Shown: positions 24,719-32,892 of the stretch, in pieces
Numbering within the stretch: the stretch's first letter is position 1
How the letters are laid out: each line of letters begins with the position of its first letter
DNA from: VRUE01 sp963715625
Lineage (GTDB): Bacteria > Actinomycetota > Thermoleophilia > Solirubrobacterales > 70-9
Assembly (NCBI GenBank): GCA_963715625.1
Contig: OY970260.1
Coordinates: 2,356,001 to 2,420,000, forward strand
Reading direction: 5' to 3'
DNA: 64,000 bases
Position numbers and translations under genes: made by a program
Notes under the pieces: model-generated
Databases searched by the model: none
The model's input: only the letters and a program-made list of their open reading frames with translations
What the model was told of the DNA's origin: nothing

Positions 24719-24850
24719 ATGAAGACGATCGCCTCAGCAGGCGGCACGGCGGCTCGGCTTCTCTCCCTCGAAGAGCGCCGCGCCGAGAGCGACCGCCTTA
24801 CGGTCGAGTGGTCCCGCGACCTCGACGCGATGGGTGCTCCGGCTGAGTGA
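24719..24850 (+). pseudogene. Internally deleted HTH antitoxin
   Basis: Starts like module 2 (ATGAAGACGAT, after a similar GTGCAGGTAGG leader) and ends like 17377-17724 (SLEERRAESDRLTVEWSRDL), but lacks the middle 65-70 codons with the helix-turn-helix. 43 residues remain. The 240 bases upstream of it hold no recognisable gene. Confidence 0.6.
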
Positions 24851-24881
24851 GCAGCACAGGCCTGCCGCGCGGTTATCGCTG

Positions 24882-24902
24882 CGAAAACAATGGCTATTTT
24901 CG
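24882..24902 (+). promoter_or_regulatory. Dyad operator of TA module 9
   Basis: CGAAAA (24882-24887) and TTTTCG (24897-24902) flank a shared TGGCTA core at the same distance from the ATG as the operator at 4863-4886; the TGCTAGCCT -10-like block downstream is also shared. Confidence 0.55.
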
Positions 24903-24927
24903 AAACGAACTGCTAGCCTTTGCCTCC

Positions 24928-25407
24928 ATGTCTTCCGGTACGGCTCCCACACAGCTACGACGACGTGCCGCGCTCGCACGGTTGGAGGCCGAAGAGCTTG
25001 CCGACGCGGTTTCCGAGCTGCGCACGATCTCCGGCTCGAAGTCGGAGCTCGAGCGCGTGCTCGAACGGGTGGAGGCGCTGAGCGCACGAGTCCAGAAGGC
25101 GCTCGACCTGCCGGGCGGCCTGTCCGTCGCCCAGGTGGCTGAGCGGCTGGAGGTAAGCGAGCCGACGGTTCGCAAGTGGCTCGCGGAGGGCCTACTGGAG
25201 CGGGTCGAGGATCACAAGCCGGTGGAGGTCGCCCAACGCAGCGTGATCGACGTCGAGCGGGCGCTGGACACGGTCCGTGAGTGTTACCCGTCGAGACGCT
25301 GGAGCGAGGCGCTCGCCGCCTTCCTTCACGACCGTGACCTGCTCGGGCAGGAGTGGGTGCGCGAGGGCGCGGAGCAGCTGCGGAACGGCGAGCTGATCGA
25401 GCGCTGA
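24928..25407 (+). CDS. HTH antitoxin, module 9, paralogue of module 1
   Basis: 159 residues and a close relative of 4908-5384 across its length, with the same helix-turn-helix (VAQVAERLEVSEPTVRKWL). Its toxin partner has been replaced by an in-frame fusion remnant (25423-25518). As an intact antitoxin without a toxin it may cross-neutralise module 1. Confidence 0.65.
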   Translation: MSSGTAPTQLRRRAALARLEAEELADAVSELRTISGSKSELERVLERVEALSARVQKALDLPGGLSVAQVAERLEVSEPTVRKWLAEGLLERVEDHKPVEVAQRSVIDVERALDTVRECYPSRRWSEALAAFLHDRDLLGQEWVREGAEQLRNGELIER

Positions 25408-25422
25408 ATAAGGTCCGCCGCG

Positions 25423-25518
25423 ACGGCGGGCAAGGACTTTGCGCTGCGGGCGACGCCAGCGGCGGTGGCCGCGATCGAGCAGATCCGAGAGCTCCAATAC
25501 CGGCGACAGGCTCGCTGA
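25423..25518 (+). pseudogene. Chimaeric toxin remnant (RelE-like start, MazF-like tail)
   Basis: The start position reads ACG instead of ATG. Eighteen codons match the beginning of the module 1 toxin (DFALRATPAAVAAIEQ). The frame then joins the last dozen codons of the MazF-like toxin (RELQYRRQAR). The junction falls at a shared GATC short match. Non-functional. Confidence 0.6.
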
Positions 25519-25640
25519 CAGCGGATCAACGCGGCAAGGGCACTGGCCGTCAATTGCCTTCTCGCGTTGCTCTCTATCAAATAATTCACGTCTCTAGTGG
25601 AATCGCTAGAAAGCGTTAGATATCGCTATCCGGCCGAGAG
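25519..25640 (+). repeat. Repeat block: toxin downstream sequence plus ATPase promoter copy
   Basis: Bases 25519-25566 repeat the sequence after the toxin copy at 15072-15124. Bases 25571-25640 repeat the CTAG operator of ATPase 2 (20154-20227) with two of the four CTAG sites mutated, and no ATPase follows. The remaining bases to 25738 show nothing identifiable. Confidence 0.65.
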
Positions 25641-25738
25641 GATCCTGGCGCAGCGACGGCCTGGATAAGAAGGTGCAAAGTGCCCCTTTCTTTCCGAGGT
25701 CCGTTGGTCCTGCCGGCGCCGGTTGCGGCTGAGGTTGA

Positions 25739-28561
25739 CTATCTTCTCGGCGAGTTCTGACCGCGCGCTTTGCGTTCCCGGTTGAATTCGCTCAGGTGAT
25801 GACGCATTAGCTCGCCGGCCTGCTCGCCTTTGTGGTCTTCGATGGCGAGCAAGATCTCGGCGTGCTCGTCGGCCCGTCGGCTGAGCGTGGCCTTGCTGTC
25901 CTCAGATGGAGCCTCCTTGAGGTGGGCGGCGATGGGACCTCGAAGCCCCAGCATCACCACGCGCATGGCCTCGTTTCCCGAGGCGGCGGCCAGGGCGAGG
26001 TGGAAACGGACATCGGCATCGTGGAACTCAGTCGGCGCGGTGAGCTTGTGTTGCATCTCCTTGACGGCGGCGCGGGCCTCTTCGAGGTGCTCCGGCCGAC
26101 CATCGCTCGCTGCCCGTTCCACCACCGCGGCCTCGAGGGTGGCACGCAGGGCCAGAAGGTCGTCCAGCGGGTCTTTGCTGCGGATCGGGTGCATGATGAA
26201 GCCGGCGCTGGCCAACTCCCTGGGAATCTCCCTGACCTGTTCCCGCCAGGCTTCCTTCCGCGCTTTGCCCAACTTCTCGTAGGGCACGAGCGTCGGGTTG
26301 ACGGCGGCTGGGCCTCGCTCGAAGCCGGCGAACTGCGCCAGCGGTGGATTGCGTCGCAGGTAGTCGTCGTCGTCGGGCTCGGCCCACGAGCTGCCTTCTT
26401 CGAGCCGCTCGGCGCAGTGGCGGATGTGGATCGCCTCGGCGAGGCTCTCGAGCAGCTCGCCCTCGATCTGCGAGGGGATGTGGACGAGATTGAGGAAGTC
26501 GCGCGCGTTGACGTGGAGGTTCAACTGCGGTTCAGCTGGGAGATCCGAACGCGCGAACCTGTCTCGTCCCGGGACGGCGCTGGTGGCGATGATCGACTCG
26601 AGCGACCTGACGCCGTGGCGGTATTTCCGCGTCAGCAGCAGTGCCCGCAGTACTCCCTCGTCGATCTCGGGTCGCTTGGGACCGTCGGCGTCGTGGAAGA
26701 TGTCCTCCCAGTGCCGGTGCAGCAGGGAGCGAACCATCACTGCGCGCCGGATCAGGAAGTAGCGGTCATCCTGCGCGCTGCCACGCGGGTTCGGCCCGGC
26801 CACGTTGACGTATCCGCTCAGCCGGCTGAGGAAATCCGGGGCCTTGGCGGCCTCGTACTCCTCGGTCGCCTCGGCGAACTGATCCATGTGCTCGAAGCGC
26901 CCGCCCGCGAAGACGAAGACCGCGCGGCCGATCGGGTGGGTGAGCTGCCCGTCCTGGAACTCGCCGTCCGCCATCGGCGAGAGGAAGTGGGCGAGCCACC
27001 CGAGCTCCTGCGGCCTGCCGGCGGCGAGGCGGGTCATGTCGAACTCGTCCCACAGCACCAGCGGCAGCTTGCCGCGGAGCGAGGCGTCCCGCACCTGGTG
27101 CAGGGCCTCGATCAGCTCGTGCGGATCGTCGAACTGGGAGAGGTTGAACGACTTGGGCTCGACTTCCTGCTTCAGCACTGCCCTCGCGACCTGCTTGACG
27201 CTCCACGACTTACCGGCTCCTGGAGGGCCGAAGACGGCGATCGAGAGCGGCGGGGAGGGACTCTTGCGGCTCGCGTACTGGCCGATCAGTATGCGAATGC
27301 TCTGCAGGCCTTCGATCTCGTGCCGGTCGAAGGAGAGCAGGTCGCCGAACTCGCCTTTAGGCACGTCGGGCAGTGCCTTCGTGTGGCCCTTGAGCACGAT
27401 GTCGGTCGCGAGCTGCTCGAGATCGCCCGGGTGGTGTTCTTCGAGGATCGTCCATGCTCGCCGCCGGTTCCAATCCTCGGCGAGCTCGGTCCGGGACCGC
27501 GGCGGGCCGCAGACCCGCGACTCGGCGAACTGCCGGCGCCTGCTGGCGAGGGCCCGCCCGATTCGCTCCAGCGGGTACCCGACGCTCACCCCGCCAGAAG
27601 GTTGCAAGCCCTCCGCATACCCCTCGAGGTGGAGGGTGCGCATTGCGGCGATCCCGCGTTGGACGCCCCGGATCACGTCGGGCTCCTGCGGGTTCAACAT
27701 TGCCTCGCGGGCGATACTCGCCGTCAGCGCCGCCACGCCTCCCACCATGCGGCCGGGATGGGGCTCGCTCCACATCCGCTCCATCGCGCCGGGGTCGAAG
27801 ATGAGCCGACAGGGGGGTTGCTCGCAGTCTTTGCCCGGGGAGAAGACAAGGGCGCCCGCGGTCCTGAAGGAGACGACGACGTGCGCGCACTCGCCTAGCC
27901 TGCTTGCCTGCGGGTGGTAGAGCAACTCGTACAGGACATCCTGGGCCGTGCGCTCCCAGGACAGCCCACGCGTGATGTGTAGCGTCCCCAGGCGGAGGTC
28001 GTCGACGTGAATGACGACGATCAAGCGCTCCCCGAACTGCTGTAGGTGCCGCCACAGCTCCCCCTCCGCAACCGGCTGCGACATCCGCAGCAAGACCCAT
28101 GGTGGCTGCGAACCCTTCTTCGCGATCGCCCGGGGCCAGCACTCCTGGCGATCGCGGAACCCGAGGCCGGCTTCGTGCAGGACCACGAGCTCAGCCCGCT
28201 CGGGAGCGGAGGGGTGCTTCGCCCTGAGTTTGCCCACCGCCGATTGCACGCCCAGCGGGGTCTCGACGCGCCACGCGTGCCCCTCGCCCTCGGGAAAGCG
28301 GTTCCAGATCGTGAAGCGATGAGGGACATCTGCCTTGCCGGTCCCGTTCGGTTTGGGTTCGGAAGGGGTATAGACCTTCACCGGCGGCTCCCGGGGCAGT
28401 TTCTCGGCGACCATGGCGATCAGCCTGCCGAGCAGCGCTGCCCCGCCGCCTTCGGTCGATGCACTCACCGTCGGGTCGGCGGGATCTCCTCCGCGTGCTA
28501 GGCACCAATCGAGGGTCACATCCCCATCGACCACAACGGTCAGTCCATCGGCGGTGTTCAT
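25739..28561 (-). CDS. Multidomain P-loop ATPase with RyR-like and FCD-like domains
   Basis: 940 residues, intact. Residues 1-430: unrecognised region opening with a VVVDGDVTLDW strand. About 440-620: P-loop ATPase with FGPPGAGKSWSVK (Walker A) and LPLVLWDEFD (Walker B), then a VFVFAGGRF sensor-like strand. About 755-795: VPYEKLGKARKEAWREQVRE, then IPRELASAGFIM, matching the RyR domain pattern. About 800-925: FCD-like helical domain (ATLEAAVVERAASDG, DADVRFHLALAAASGNEAM, RADEHAEILLAIEDHK), normally the ligand-binding part of GntR regulators. No GntR DNA-binding domain and no obvious effector. A nucleotide- or metabolite-sensing regulatory or defence ATPase is plausible. Confidence 0.75.
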   Translation of the reverse strand: MNTADGLTVVVDGDVTLDWCLARGGDPADPTVSASTEGGGAALLGRLIAMVAEKLPREPPVKVYTPSEPKPNGTGKADVPHRFTIWNRFPEGEGHAWRVETPLGVQSAVGKLRAKHPSAPERAELVVLHEAGLGFRDRQECWPRAIAKKGSQPPWVLLRMSQPVAEGELWRHLQQFGERLIVVIHVDDLRLGTLHITRGLSWERTAQDVLYELLYHPQASRLGECAHVVVSFRTAGALVFSPGKDCEQPPCRLIFDPGAMERMWSEPHPGRMVGGVAALTASIAREAMLNPQEPDVIRGVQRGIAAMRTLHLEGYAEGLQPSGGVSVGYPLERIGRALASRRRQFAESRVCGPPRSRTELAEDWNRRRAWTILEEHHPGDLEQLATDIVLKGHTKALPDVPKGEFGDLLSFDRHEIEGLQSIRILIGQYASRKSPSPPLSIAVFGPPGAGKSWSVKQVARAVLKQEVEPKSFNLSQFDDPHELIEALHQVRDASLRGKLPLVLWDEFDMTRLAAGRPQELGWLAHFLSPMADGEFQDGQLTHPIGRAVFVFAGGRFEHMDQFAEATEEYEAAKAPDFLSRLSGYVNVAGPNPRGSAQDDRYFLIRRAVMVRSLLHRHWEDIFHDADGPKRPEIDEGVLRALLLTRKYRHGVRSLESIIATSAVPGRDRFARSDLPAEPQLNLHVNARDFLNLVHIPSQIEGELLESLAEAIHIRHCAERLEEGSSWAEPDDDDYLRRNPPLAQFAGFERGPAAVNPTLVPYEKLGKARKEAWREQVREIPRELASAGFIMHPIRSKDPLDDLLALRATLEAAVVERAASDGRPEHLEEARAAVKEMQHKLTAPTEFHDADVRFHLALAAASGNEAMRVVMLGLRGPIAAHLKEAPSEDSKATLSRRADEHAEILLAIEDHKGEQAGELMRHHLSEFNRERKARGQNSPRR

Positions 28562-28785
28562 CTCGACCCCTTCCGCATCGTTCCGTCTGGCTTAGAACTG
28601 ATTGAGTACCTCAAGAAGACTTAGCCTCACCCTAGGAGAGCTCCGAGGGTCTGGCATCGGTGGAAATCCGAATACCGACGCGGACGCTTCCCCGCGGGTA
28701 AGGAGCTCACTGGCGCTGGAGTCAATAGGAAGATGTCGTACGACTTCAAGGAAGTTCCGTCCGACACCGCTGCTATCTTCCTTCC

Positions 28786-29070
28786 ATGGCCTTGCATAGC
28801 TCGCCCATCAAGAGCAACGATGTCCGCTTGCCCGACCCGCGGCCCGGGGAGGCGCTCGTGGTCGAGCGCTACAGCGCGGAGCACGTTAAGGCGGTGATCC
28901 TGCACCCGGATGACTTCGCTGAGCTGCAGGGCAACTCGGAGCTTCTCGACGATTTGGCCACCACCTCGGATCTGAGCGATCTCGGGGCGCGTGCCCACCA
29001 GATCACCGAGTCGCCCGAGGGGGAGCTGATCGACGACGAGGCGTCGGTCAGGCGCCTGCTCGGCCTTTGA
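28786..29070 (+). CDS. Phd/YefM-like antitoxin, module 10
   Basis: 94 residues. ALVVERYSAEHVKAVILHPD and DFAELQGNSELLDDLA follow the Phd-like DNA-binding/dimerisation pattern; an acidic C-terminus ends in DDEASVRRLLGL. The stop overlaps the toxin start by 4 bases. Its promoter shares the 28562-28785 interval with the divergent ATPase/RyR/FCD gene, so the two may be co-regulated. Confidence 0.65.
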   Translation: MALHSSPIKSNDVRLPDPRPGEALVVERYSAEHVKAVILHPDDFAELQGNSELLDDLATTSDLSDLGARAHQITESPEGELIDDEASVRRLLGL

Positions 29071-29609
29071 GCCTCGCGGCCGGCGAGGTCTACCGGGCGA
29101 TCGTCCCCTACACGCCCGCGACGCCTTTCAAGATCCATGTAGCCGATGGCATGCCGGTGGAGGTGCCCTCGGCCGCCCAGATCGTCGACGGCCTCCGCAA
29201 GGGCGGCGACGCGGAGTTCGAGTTCGTCGTGCGCGCGAAGGCGAGGCCGGTCCTCCTCCTCTCCGGTCGCAGCGACCCTCGCACCGGTGACCTGTTCGCC
29301 CTGCGCCTGCTCCGGCTCGAGAAGCTCTCCAGCCAGGAGCGGCAGCGCGTCGGAGAGCATCGCGAGCCGACGCTCTTCCCTCTGCCCGCGAAGCGTTTCC
29401 CCGATCTCGCCGAGGACTCCGCGGCGATGGTGACGGCGCCGATCCGGTTGCACGAGACGGCGCTCGACACGCGCAAGTCGCTCGGTCGGCTCGACCGCAA
29501 GGAGATGCGAGCCCTGGTCGAGCGCTTCGTCTCCTACTGGCAGCTCGACCTCCGCCAGCTCTTGGTCGCTCAGATCCGAGAGCTCCAATACCGGCGACAG
29601 GCTCGCTAG
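29067..29609 (+). CDS. MazF/PemK-like toxin, module 10
   Basis: 180 residues. GEVYRAIVPY, then (after an insert) FEFVVRAKARPVLLLSGRSD and TGDLFALRLLRL resemble the beta-barrel RNase fold of MazF/PemK. About 75 further residues form a helical extension not usual for MazF. A near-identical truncated copy lies at 14620-15071 and tail pieces at 21420 and 25476. Its TAG stop overlaps the stop of the opposing gene in the palindrome CTAG. Confidence 0.6.
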   Translation: MSLAAGEVYRAIVPYTPATPFKIHVADGMPVEVPSAAQIVDGLRKGGDAEFEFVVRAKARPVLLLSGRSDPRTGDLFALRLLRLEKLSSQERQRVGEHREPTLFPLPAKRFPDLAEDSAAMVTAPIRLHETALDTRKSLGRLDRKEMRALVERFVSYWQLDLRQLLVAQIRELQYRRQAR

Positions 29610-30199
29610 TCCTCTTCCTCTTCCTCTTCCTCTTCCTCTTCCTCTTCCTCTTCCCCGAGCCTGCCGAACTGCATTTCCAGGTCGTAGGCGATGTCGACCA
29701 GCGCCTTCAGGTGCGCCACCATCGCCCCCATGACCCCGGACATCAGGTCGGACTGCTCTTCCTCCTCGGTCCCGGCCGGAACCGGCGCATTTGCCAGTGC
29801 CTCTTCGATCTCCTCGGGGTCGCTCACCTGCTCGTCCACGACCCGTTCGATTTCCCTGCGCTGCACGCTCGCCGCCTGTGCGAGCCCGCGAAAGAACAGC
29901 TCCCAGGTCATCGGCTGGTCGCCCTGGAGGTGGGCGTCGAGCCAGGCGGGGGCGCGGTCCAGGATGCCGGGCATGCTCTCCATCAGCTCGGCCCGGGTTG
30001 CCGGGACCACTGAGAGGTGGGCGAGGATCCTTCCCTGCCGGTCCACCAGCGTGGCCCAGTTCTGGAGCAGCGCCCGGTCGTCGTCATACGGTGGCACGCC
30101 CTCCGGGCGTTCGGCTTCCAGCACCTCCCGCGACTTGAAGGCACCCTTGGTCATCGCGAACACCCACGCCTCGAGGTTCTGTGGCAGCTCCTCGGTCAT
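29606..30199 (-). CDS. Hypothetical protein with poly-Glu tail
   Basis: 197 residues from ATG 30199. Helical throughout (NLEAWVFAMTKGAFKSREVL; MSGVMGAMVAHLKALVDIAY) with a 14-Glu C-terminus encoded by a CTTCCT-type microsatellite (29609-29655). A helical bundle resembling small chaperone- or phasin-like proteins is possible but not demonstrated. Divergent from the hydroxylase at 30294. It marks the start of the chromosomal-looking block. Confidence 0.6.
   Translation of the reverse strand: MTEELPQNLEAWVFAMTKGAFKSREVLEAERPEGVPPYDDDRALLQNWATLVDRQGRILAHLSVVPATRAELMESMPGILDRAPAWLDAHLQGDQPMTWELFFRGLAQAASVQRREIERVVDEQVSDPEEIEEALANAPVPAGTEEEEQSDLMSGVMGAMVAHLKALVDIAYDLEMQFGRLGEEEEEEEEEEEEEED
29609..29655. 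repeat. CTTCCT microsatellite inside a gene end
   Basis: About seven tandem hexamers of CTCTTC encode Glu pairs on the minus strand. Slippage by 6 bases would only change the Glu count and stays in frame. Confidence 0.85.
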
Positions 30200-30293
30200 T
30201 GACGTGTTCGAGGGTAGTGCCTTTGGGTACTTTCGAGGTCGCCCGGCCTCCGGCACCCTCGCGATCGGGGGGCCGCCCGCTAGATTTTGACCC

Positions 30294-31142
30294 GTGGCCG
30301 AGGTTCTCTACTACGCGATTCCGGCGTTCGTGGTGCTGCTCGTCGCCGAGCTGTTCTCCTTCAAGTACCTGCGCGACGACGACCTGGTCGGCTACGAGTC
30401 CAAGGACACCCGCACGAGCCTGACCATGGGCGGCGGCAACGTCGCCATCAACGCGGCCTGGAAGCTGGTCGTCCTCGTCGCCTATGCCGGGCTCTACGAG
30501 CTGACGCCGCTGCGGATGCCGGCCGATCAGTGGTGGACCTACGTCCTGCTCTTCTTCGCCGACGACCTCGCCTACTACTGGTTCCACCGCGTCCACCACG
30601 AGGTGCGGGTCTTCTGGGCGAGCCACGTCGTCCACCACTCCTCCGAGCACTACAACCTCTCGACCGCGCTGCGCCAGACCTGGACGCCGATGACCGCGCT
30701 GCCCTTCTGGGCGCCGCTGGCGCTGCTCGGCTTCGCGCCCTGGATGATCCTCACCCAGCTCGCGATCAGCCTGATCTACCAGTTCTGGATCCACACCGAG
30801 CGGGTGAAGAAGCTGCCGGCGCCGGTCGAGCTCTTCTTCAACACGCCCTCCCACCACCGCGTGCACCATGGCGCCAACGAGGTCTACCTGGACCGCAACT
30901 ACGGCGGCATCCTGATCATCTGGGACCGCATGTTCGGGACGTTCCAGGGCGAGACCGAGAGGCCGAAGTACGGGCTGACCAGGAACATCCGCACCTTCCG
31001 GCCGACCAGCGTCGCCTTCCACGAGTTCGCCGACATCGCCCGCGACGTGCGCGCCGCGACGAGCTGGCGCCACAAGCTCGGCCACATCTTCCGCGGTCCG
31101 GGCTGGTCGCCCGACGGCAGCGGTGGCGGCACCCGGGGCTGA
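30294..31142 (+). CDS. Sterol desaturase / fatty acid hydroxylase family membrane protein
   Basis: 282 residues from GTG. Four or so TM helices and the three histidine boxes of the di-iron membrane oxygenases: HRVHHE (residues about 94-99), HVVHHSSEHYN (about 106-116) and HHRVHHGAN (about 188-196). This binds two iron atoms and hydroxylates or desaturates lipid chains, probably a membrane or carotenoid-like lipid. The substrate is not predictable. Intact, with the length usual for the family. Confidence 0.85.
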   Translation: MAEVLYYAIPAFVVLLVAELFSFKYLRDDDLVGYESKDTRTSLTMGGGNVAINAAWKLVVLVAYAGLYELTPLRMPADQWWTYVLLFFADDLAYYWFHRVHHEVRVFWASHVVHHSSEHYNLSTALRQTWTPMTALPFWAPLALLGFAPWMILTQLAISLIYQFWIHTERVKKLPAPVELFFNTPSHHRVHHGANEVYLDRNYGGILIIWDRMFGTFQGETERPKYGLTRNIRTFRPTSVAFHEFADIARDVRAATSWRHKLGHIFRGPGWSPDGSGGGTRG

Positions 31143-31168
31143 GCTCCCTCGCGTGCCACCCTTGGTGA

Positions 31169-31759
31169 ATGGCGCCGTGGAAGCTGCCACTGATCGTCGC
31201 CGCCCTCGTCGTGCCGATCGTCGCGGGGTTCCTGCTGGCGGGGCCGGCGCTCGGGGTGGCGGTCGGGGCGCTTGCCATGCTGGCCCTGCTGGTGGTGGCG
31301 GCGAGGCAGCGGCCGCGCGGTCCGATCGGGCCCGAGGACAACGGCGGTGGGCACAGGGTGCTGATCGTCGCCGCCGACGCCGTCGAGGCGCCGGCGGACG
31401 TGGCACGGGTCGTGCGCGCGGCGGGCATCCGCGACTCGGCTGACGGCGGCGAGGTGCGTGTGCTGGTGCCCGCGCGGATCGGCTTCATGGACCGCTGGGC
31501 CTCCGACGTCGAGGGGGCGAGGCGCCGAGCCCAGGAGCGCCTGGTGGTGACGCTGGCGGCGCTGGCGAAGGCGGGCGTGGCGGCCGAGGCGCGGGTGGGT
31601 GACGAGGACGTCGTCCAGGCGGTGGAGGACCAGCTGCAGAGCTACCCGGCGACCGAGGTGGTGCTGGTCAGCGGCGGCGCCGAGGACGCCGGCGAAGCCG
31701 CGGCCGAGCTGCGCTCGCGCCTGCGCGCCGAGTTCCACCACGTGCAGCTGAACACGTAG
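31169..31759 (+). CDS. Membrane protein with UspA-like C-terminal domain
   Basis: 196 residues. Two hydrophobic helices (residues about 6-26 and 28-45) precede an alternating alpha/beta domain (HRVLIVAADAVEAPADVARV, then VEDQLQSYPATEVVLVSGGA) that looks like a universal-stress-protein half. It begins 26 bases after the hydroxylase gene and is probably in its operon. No ATP-binding GxxGxG motif is obvious. Confidence 0.6.
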   Translation: MAPWKLPLIVAALVVPIVAGFLLAGPALGVAVGALAMLALLVVAARQRPRGPIGPEDNGGGHRVLIVAADAVEAPADVARVVRAAGIRDSADGGEVRVLVPARIGFMDRWASDVEGARRRAQERLVVTLAALAKAGVAAEARVGDEDVVQAVEDQLQSYPATEVVLVSGGAEDAGEAAAELRSRLRAEFHHVQLNT

Positions 31760-31797
31760 GGCCTGCGGCGAGCTCGGGTAAGCCGTGGCCTCCCGGC

Positions 31798-31844
31798 TTC
31801 CGGTGCGCCTTATGTGCCCATGGGTGGCATAAAGCGCACCGGAA
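31798..31844. terminator. Strong hairpin between convergent genes
   Basis: TTCCGGTGCGC at 31798-31808 pairs with GCGCACCGGAA at 31834-31844, and the stem extends inward through TTATG/CATAA with one mismatch. No T run follows on either strand, so it is terminator-like rather than a canonical intrinsic terminator. It sits between convergent genes. Confidence 0.5.
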
Positions 31845-31863
31845 CGGGGTTGGGACGCCGATA

Positions 31864-32856
31864 TCAGCAGACGTGCGGCCGGGCGGCGCTCTTGACGACC
31901 TCGAAGGCGCTGCCGGGGATGCGCTTCAGCTGGCTCAGGTTCTCGTCGTCCCAGCGCCGGTCGCTGGTGCCGCCGAAGAACCAGTTGGAGCCGTTGTCGG
32001 CGACGATCGTCCCGTAGCGCTTGAGGGCTTCGGCGATGACGCGGGCGGCGCCGCTGAAGCCGCCGAGGCCGTAGCCGGCCTTCAGCCGCAGGCGGGTGCC
32101 CATCGCCGGCGCGCGCGGGTCGGATGTGTCGCCGGCGCAGTGCGAGGCGGGGTGGACCCAGGCGTCGCGGGTGCTCTCGAAGGTGACGCGGATCGCGTGG
32201 TCGACGTGTCCGGCCGCGACCTCGTCGTAGCGGACGAGCCCGGGGAAGATCGGCAGGCCGGCGGCGTCGGCCGAGGTCCAGGAGTCGGGACGGCCCGCGG
32301 TCGAGCGCAGGTCCCAGCGCGCGCCCGAGTCGGCGTTCCAGTGCGGTGAGCCGCCCCGCTTGAAGAAGGCCCGGTAGAGCTCGTAGAGGACGCAGCGCGC
32401 GCGGTCGAGGACGAGCACGTGCCGGTCGCCGTCGCTGCGCTTGCCGCCCTCGACCGGGGCGCCGCCCGGCGCCGGGAACGGCCCCCGGTCGCTCTCCTCG
32501 CCGTAGGCGGTGTAGCGGACCGGCAGCTTGCGCTGGCCGGCGCCGACGACCGCGTAGGGGAAGCCATAGGCGCGCGGCGAGCCGAAGTCGGGATGGAGGA
32601 GGTTGCCGCCGTGGGAGTCGATGTAGGCGATCGTCGCGGCGGAGCCGGGTGCGAGGGGCGCCCTGGAGACGTCCTGGTTCCAGGCGGCCTGGCTGGGGAG
32701 GGAGGGGGCGTTGGCGGGCAGGCCCGCGGGTGGGTCGGGGAAGACCGAGCAGGTGCCGAGCGGGGGATAGGGCCCGAGGGCGGCGCCCCGGCTGGCGCCC
32801 AGGAGAGCGGCCGCGACCACCCCCGCGACGATCGCCATCGCCGCGAGCCAGCGCAT
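31864..32856 (-). CDS. Secreted hypothetical protein
   Basis: 330 residues from ATG 32856. Signal peptide (RWLAAMAIVAGVVAAALLGA, cleavage near residue 27) and a Pro/Ala-rich start. The mature part has several Cys and Trp/Tyr-rich strands (HVLVLDRARCVLYELYRAFF, YGTIVADNGSNWFFGGTSDR). The pattern is typical of uncharacterised secreted actinobacterial proteins; cell-wall or extracellular location is likely. No enzyme family recognised. The chromosomal context looks stable. Confidence 0.7.
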   Translation of the reverse strand: MRWLAAMAIVAGVVAAALLGASRGAALGPYPPLGTCSVFPDPPAGLPANAPSLPSQAAWNQDVSRAPLAPGSAATIAYIDSHGGNLLHPDFGSPRAYGFPYAVVGAGQRKLPVRYTAYGEESDRGPFPAPGGAPVEGGKRSDGDRHVLVLDRARCVLYELYRAFFKRGGSPHWNADSGARWDLRSTAGRPDSWTSADAAGLPIFPGLVRYDEVAAGHVDHAIRVTFESTRDAWVHPASHCAGDTSDPRAPAMGTRLRLKAGYGLGGFSGAARVIAEALKRYGTIVADNGSNWFFGGTSDRRWDDENLSQLKRIPGSAFEVVKSAARPHVC

Positions 32857-32892
32857 CCGACTTTCACCCCACCCCAGTGCGGTCAATGTCGG

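Noticed and set aside
25832..27898. 688-codon ORF antisense to the ATPase/RyR/FCD gene
   Set aside because: Shadow frame with His/Asp/Arg-rich low-quality text; the opposite strand holds recognisable domains.
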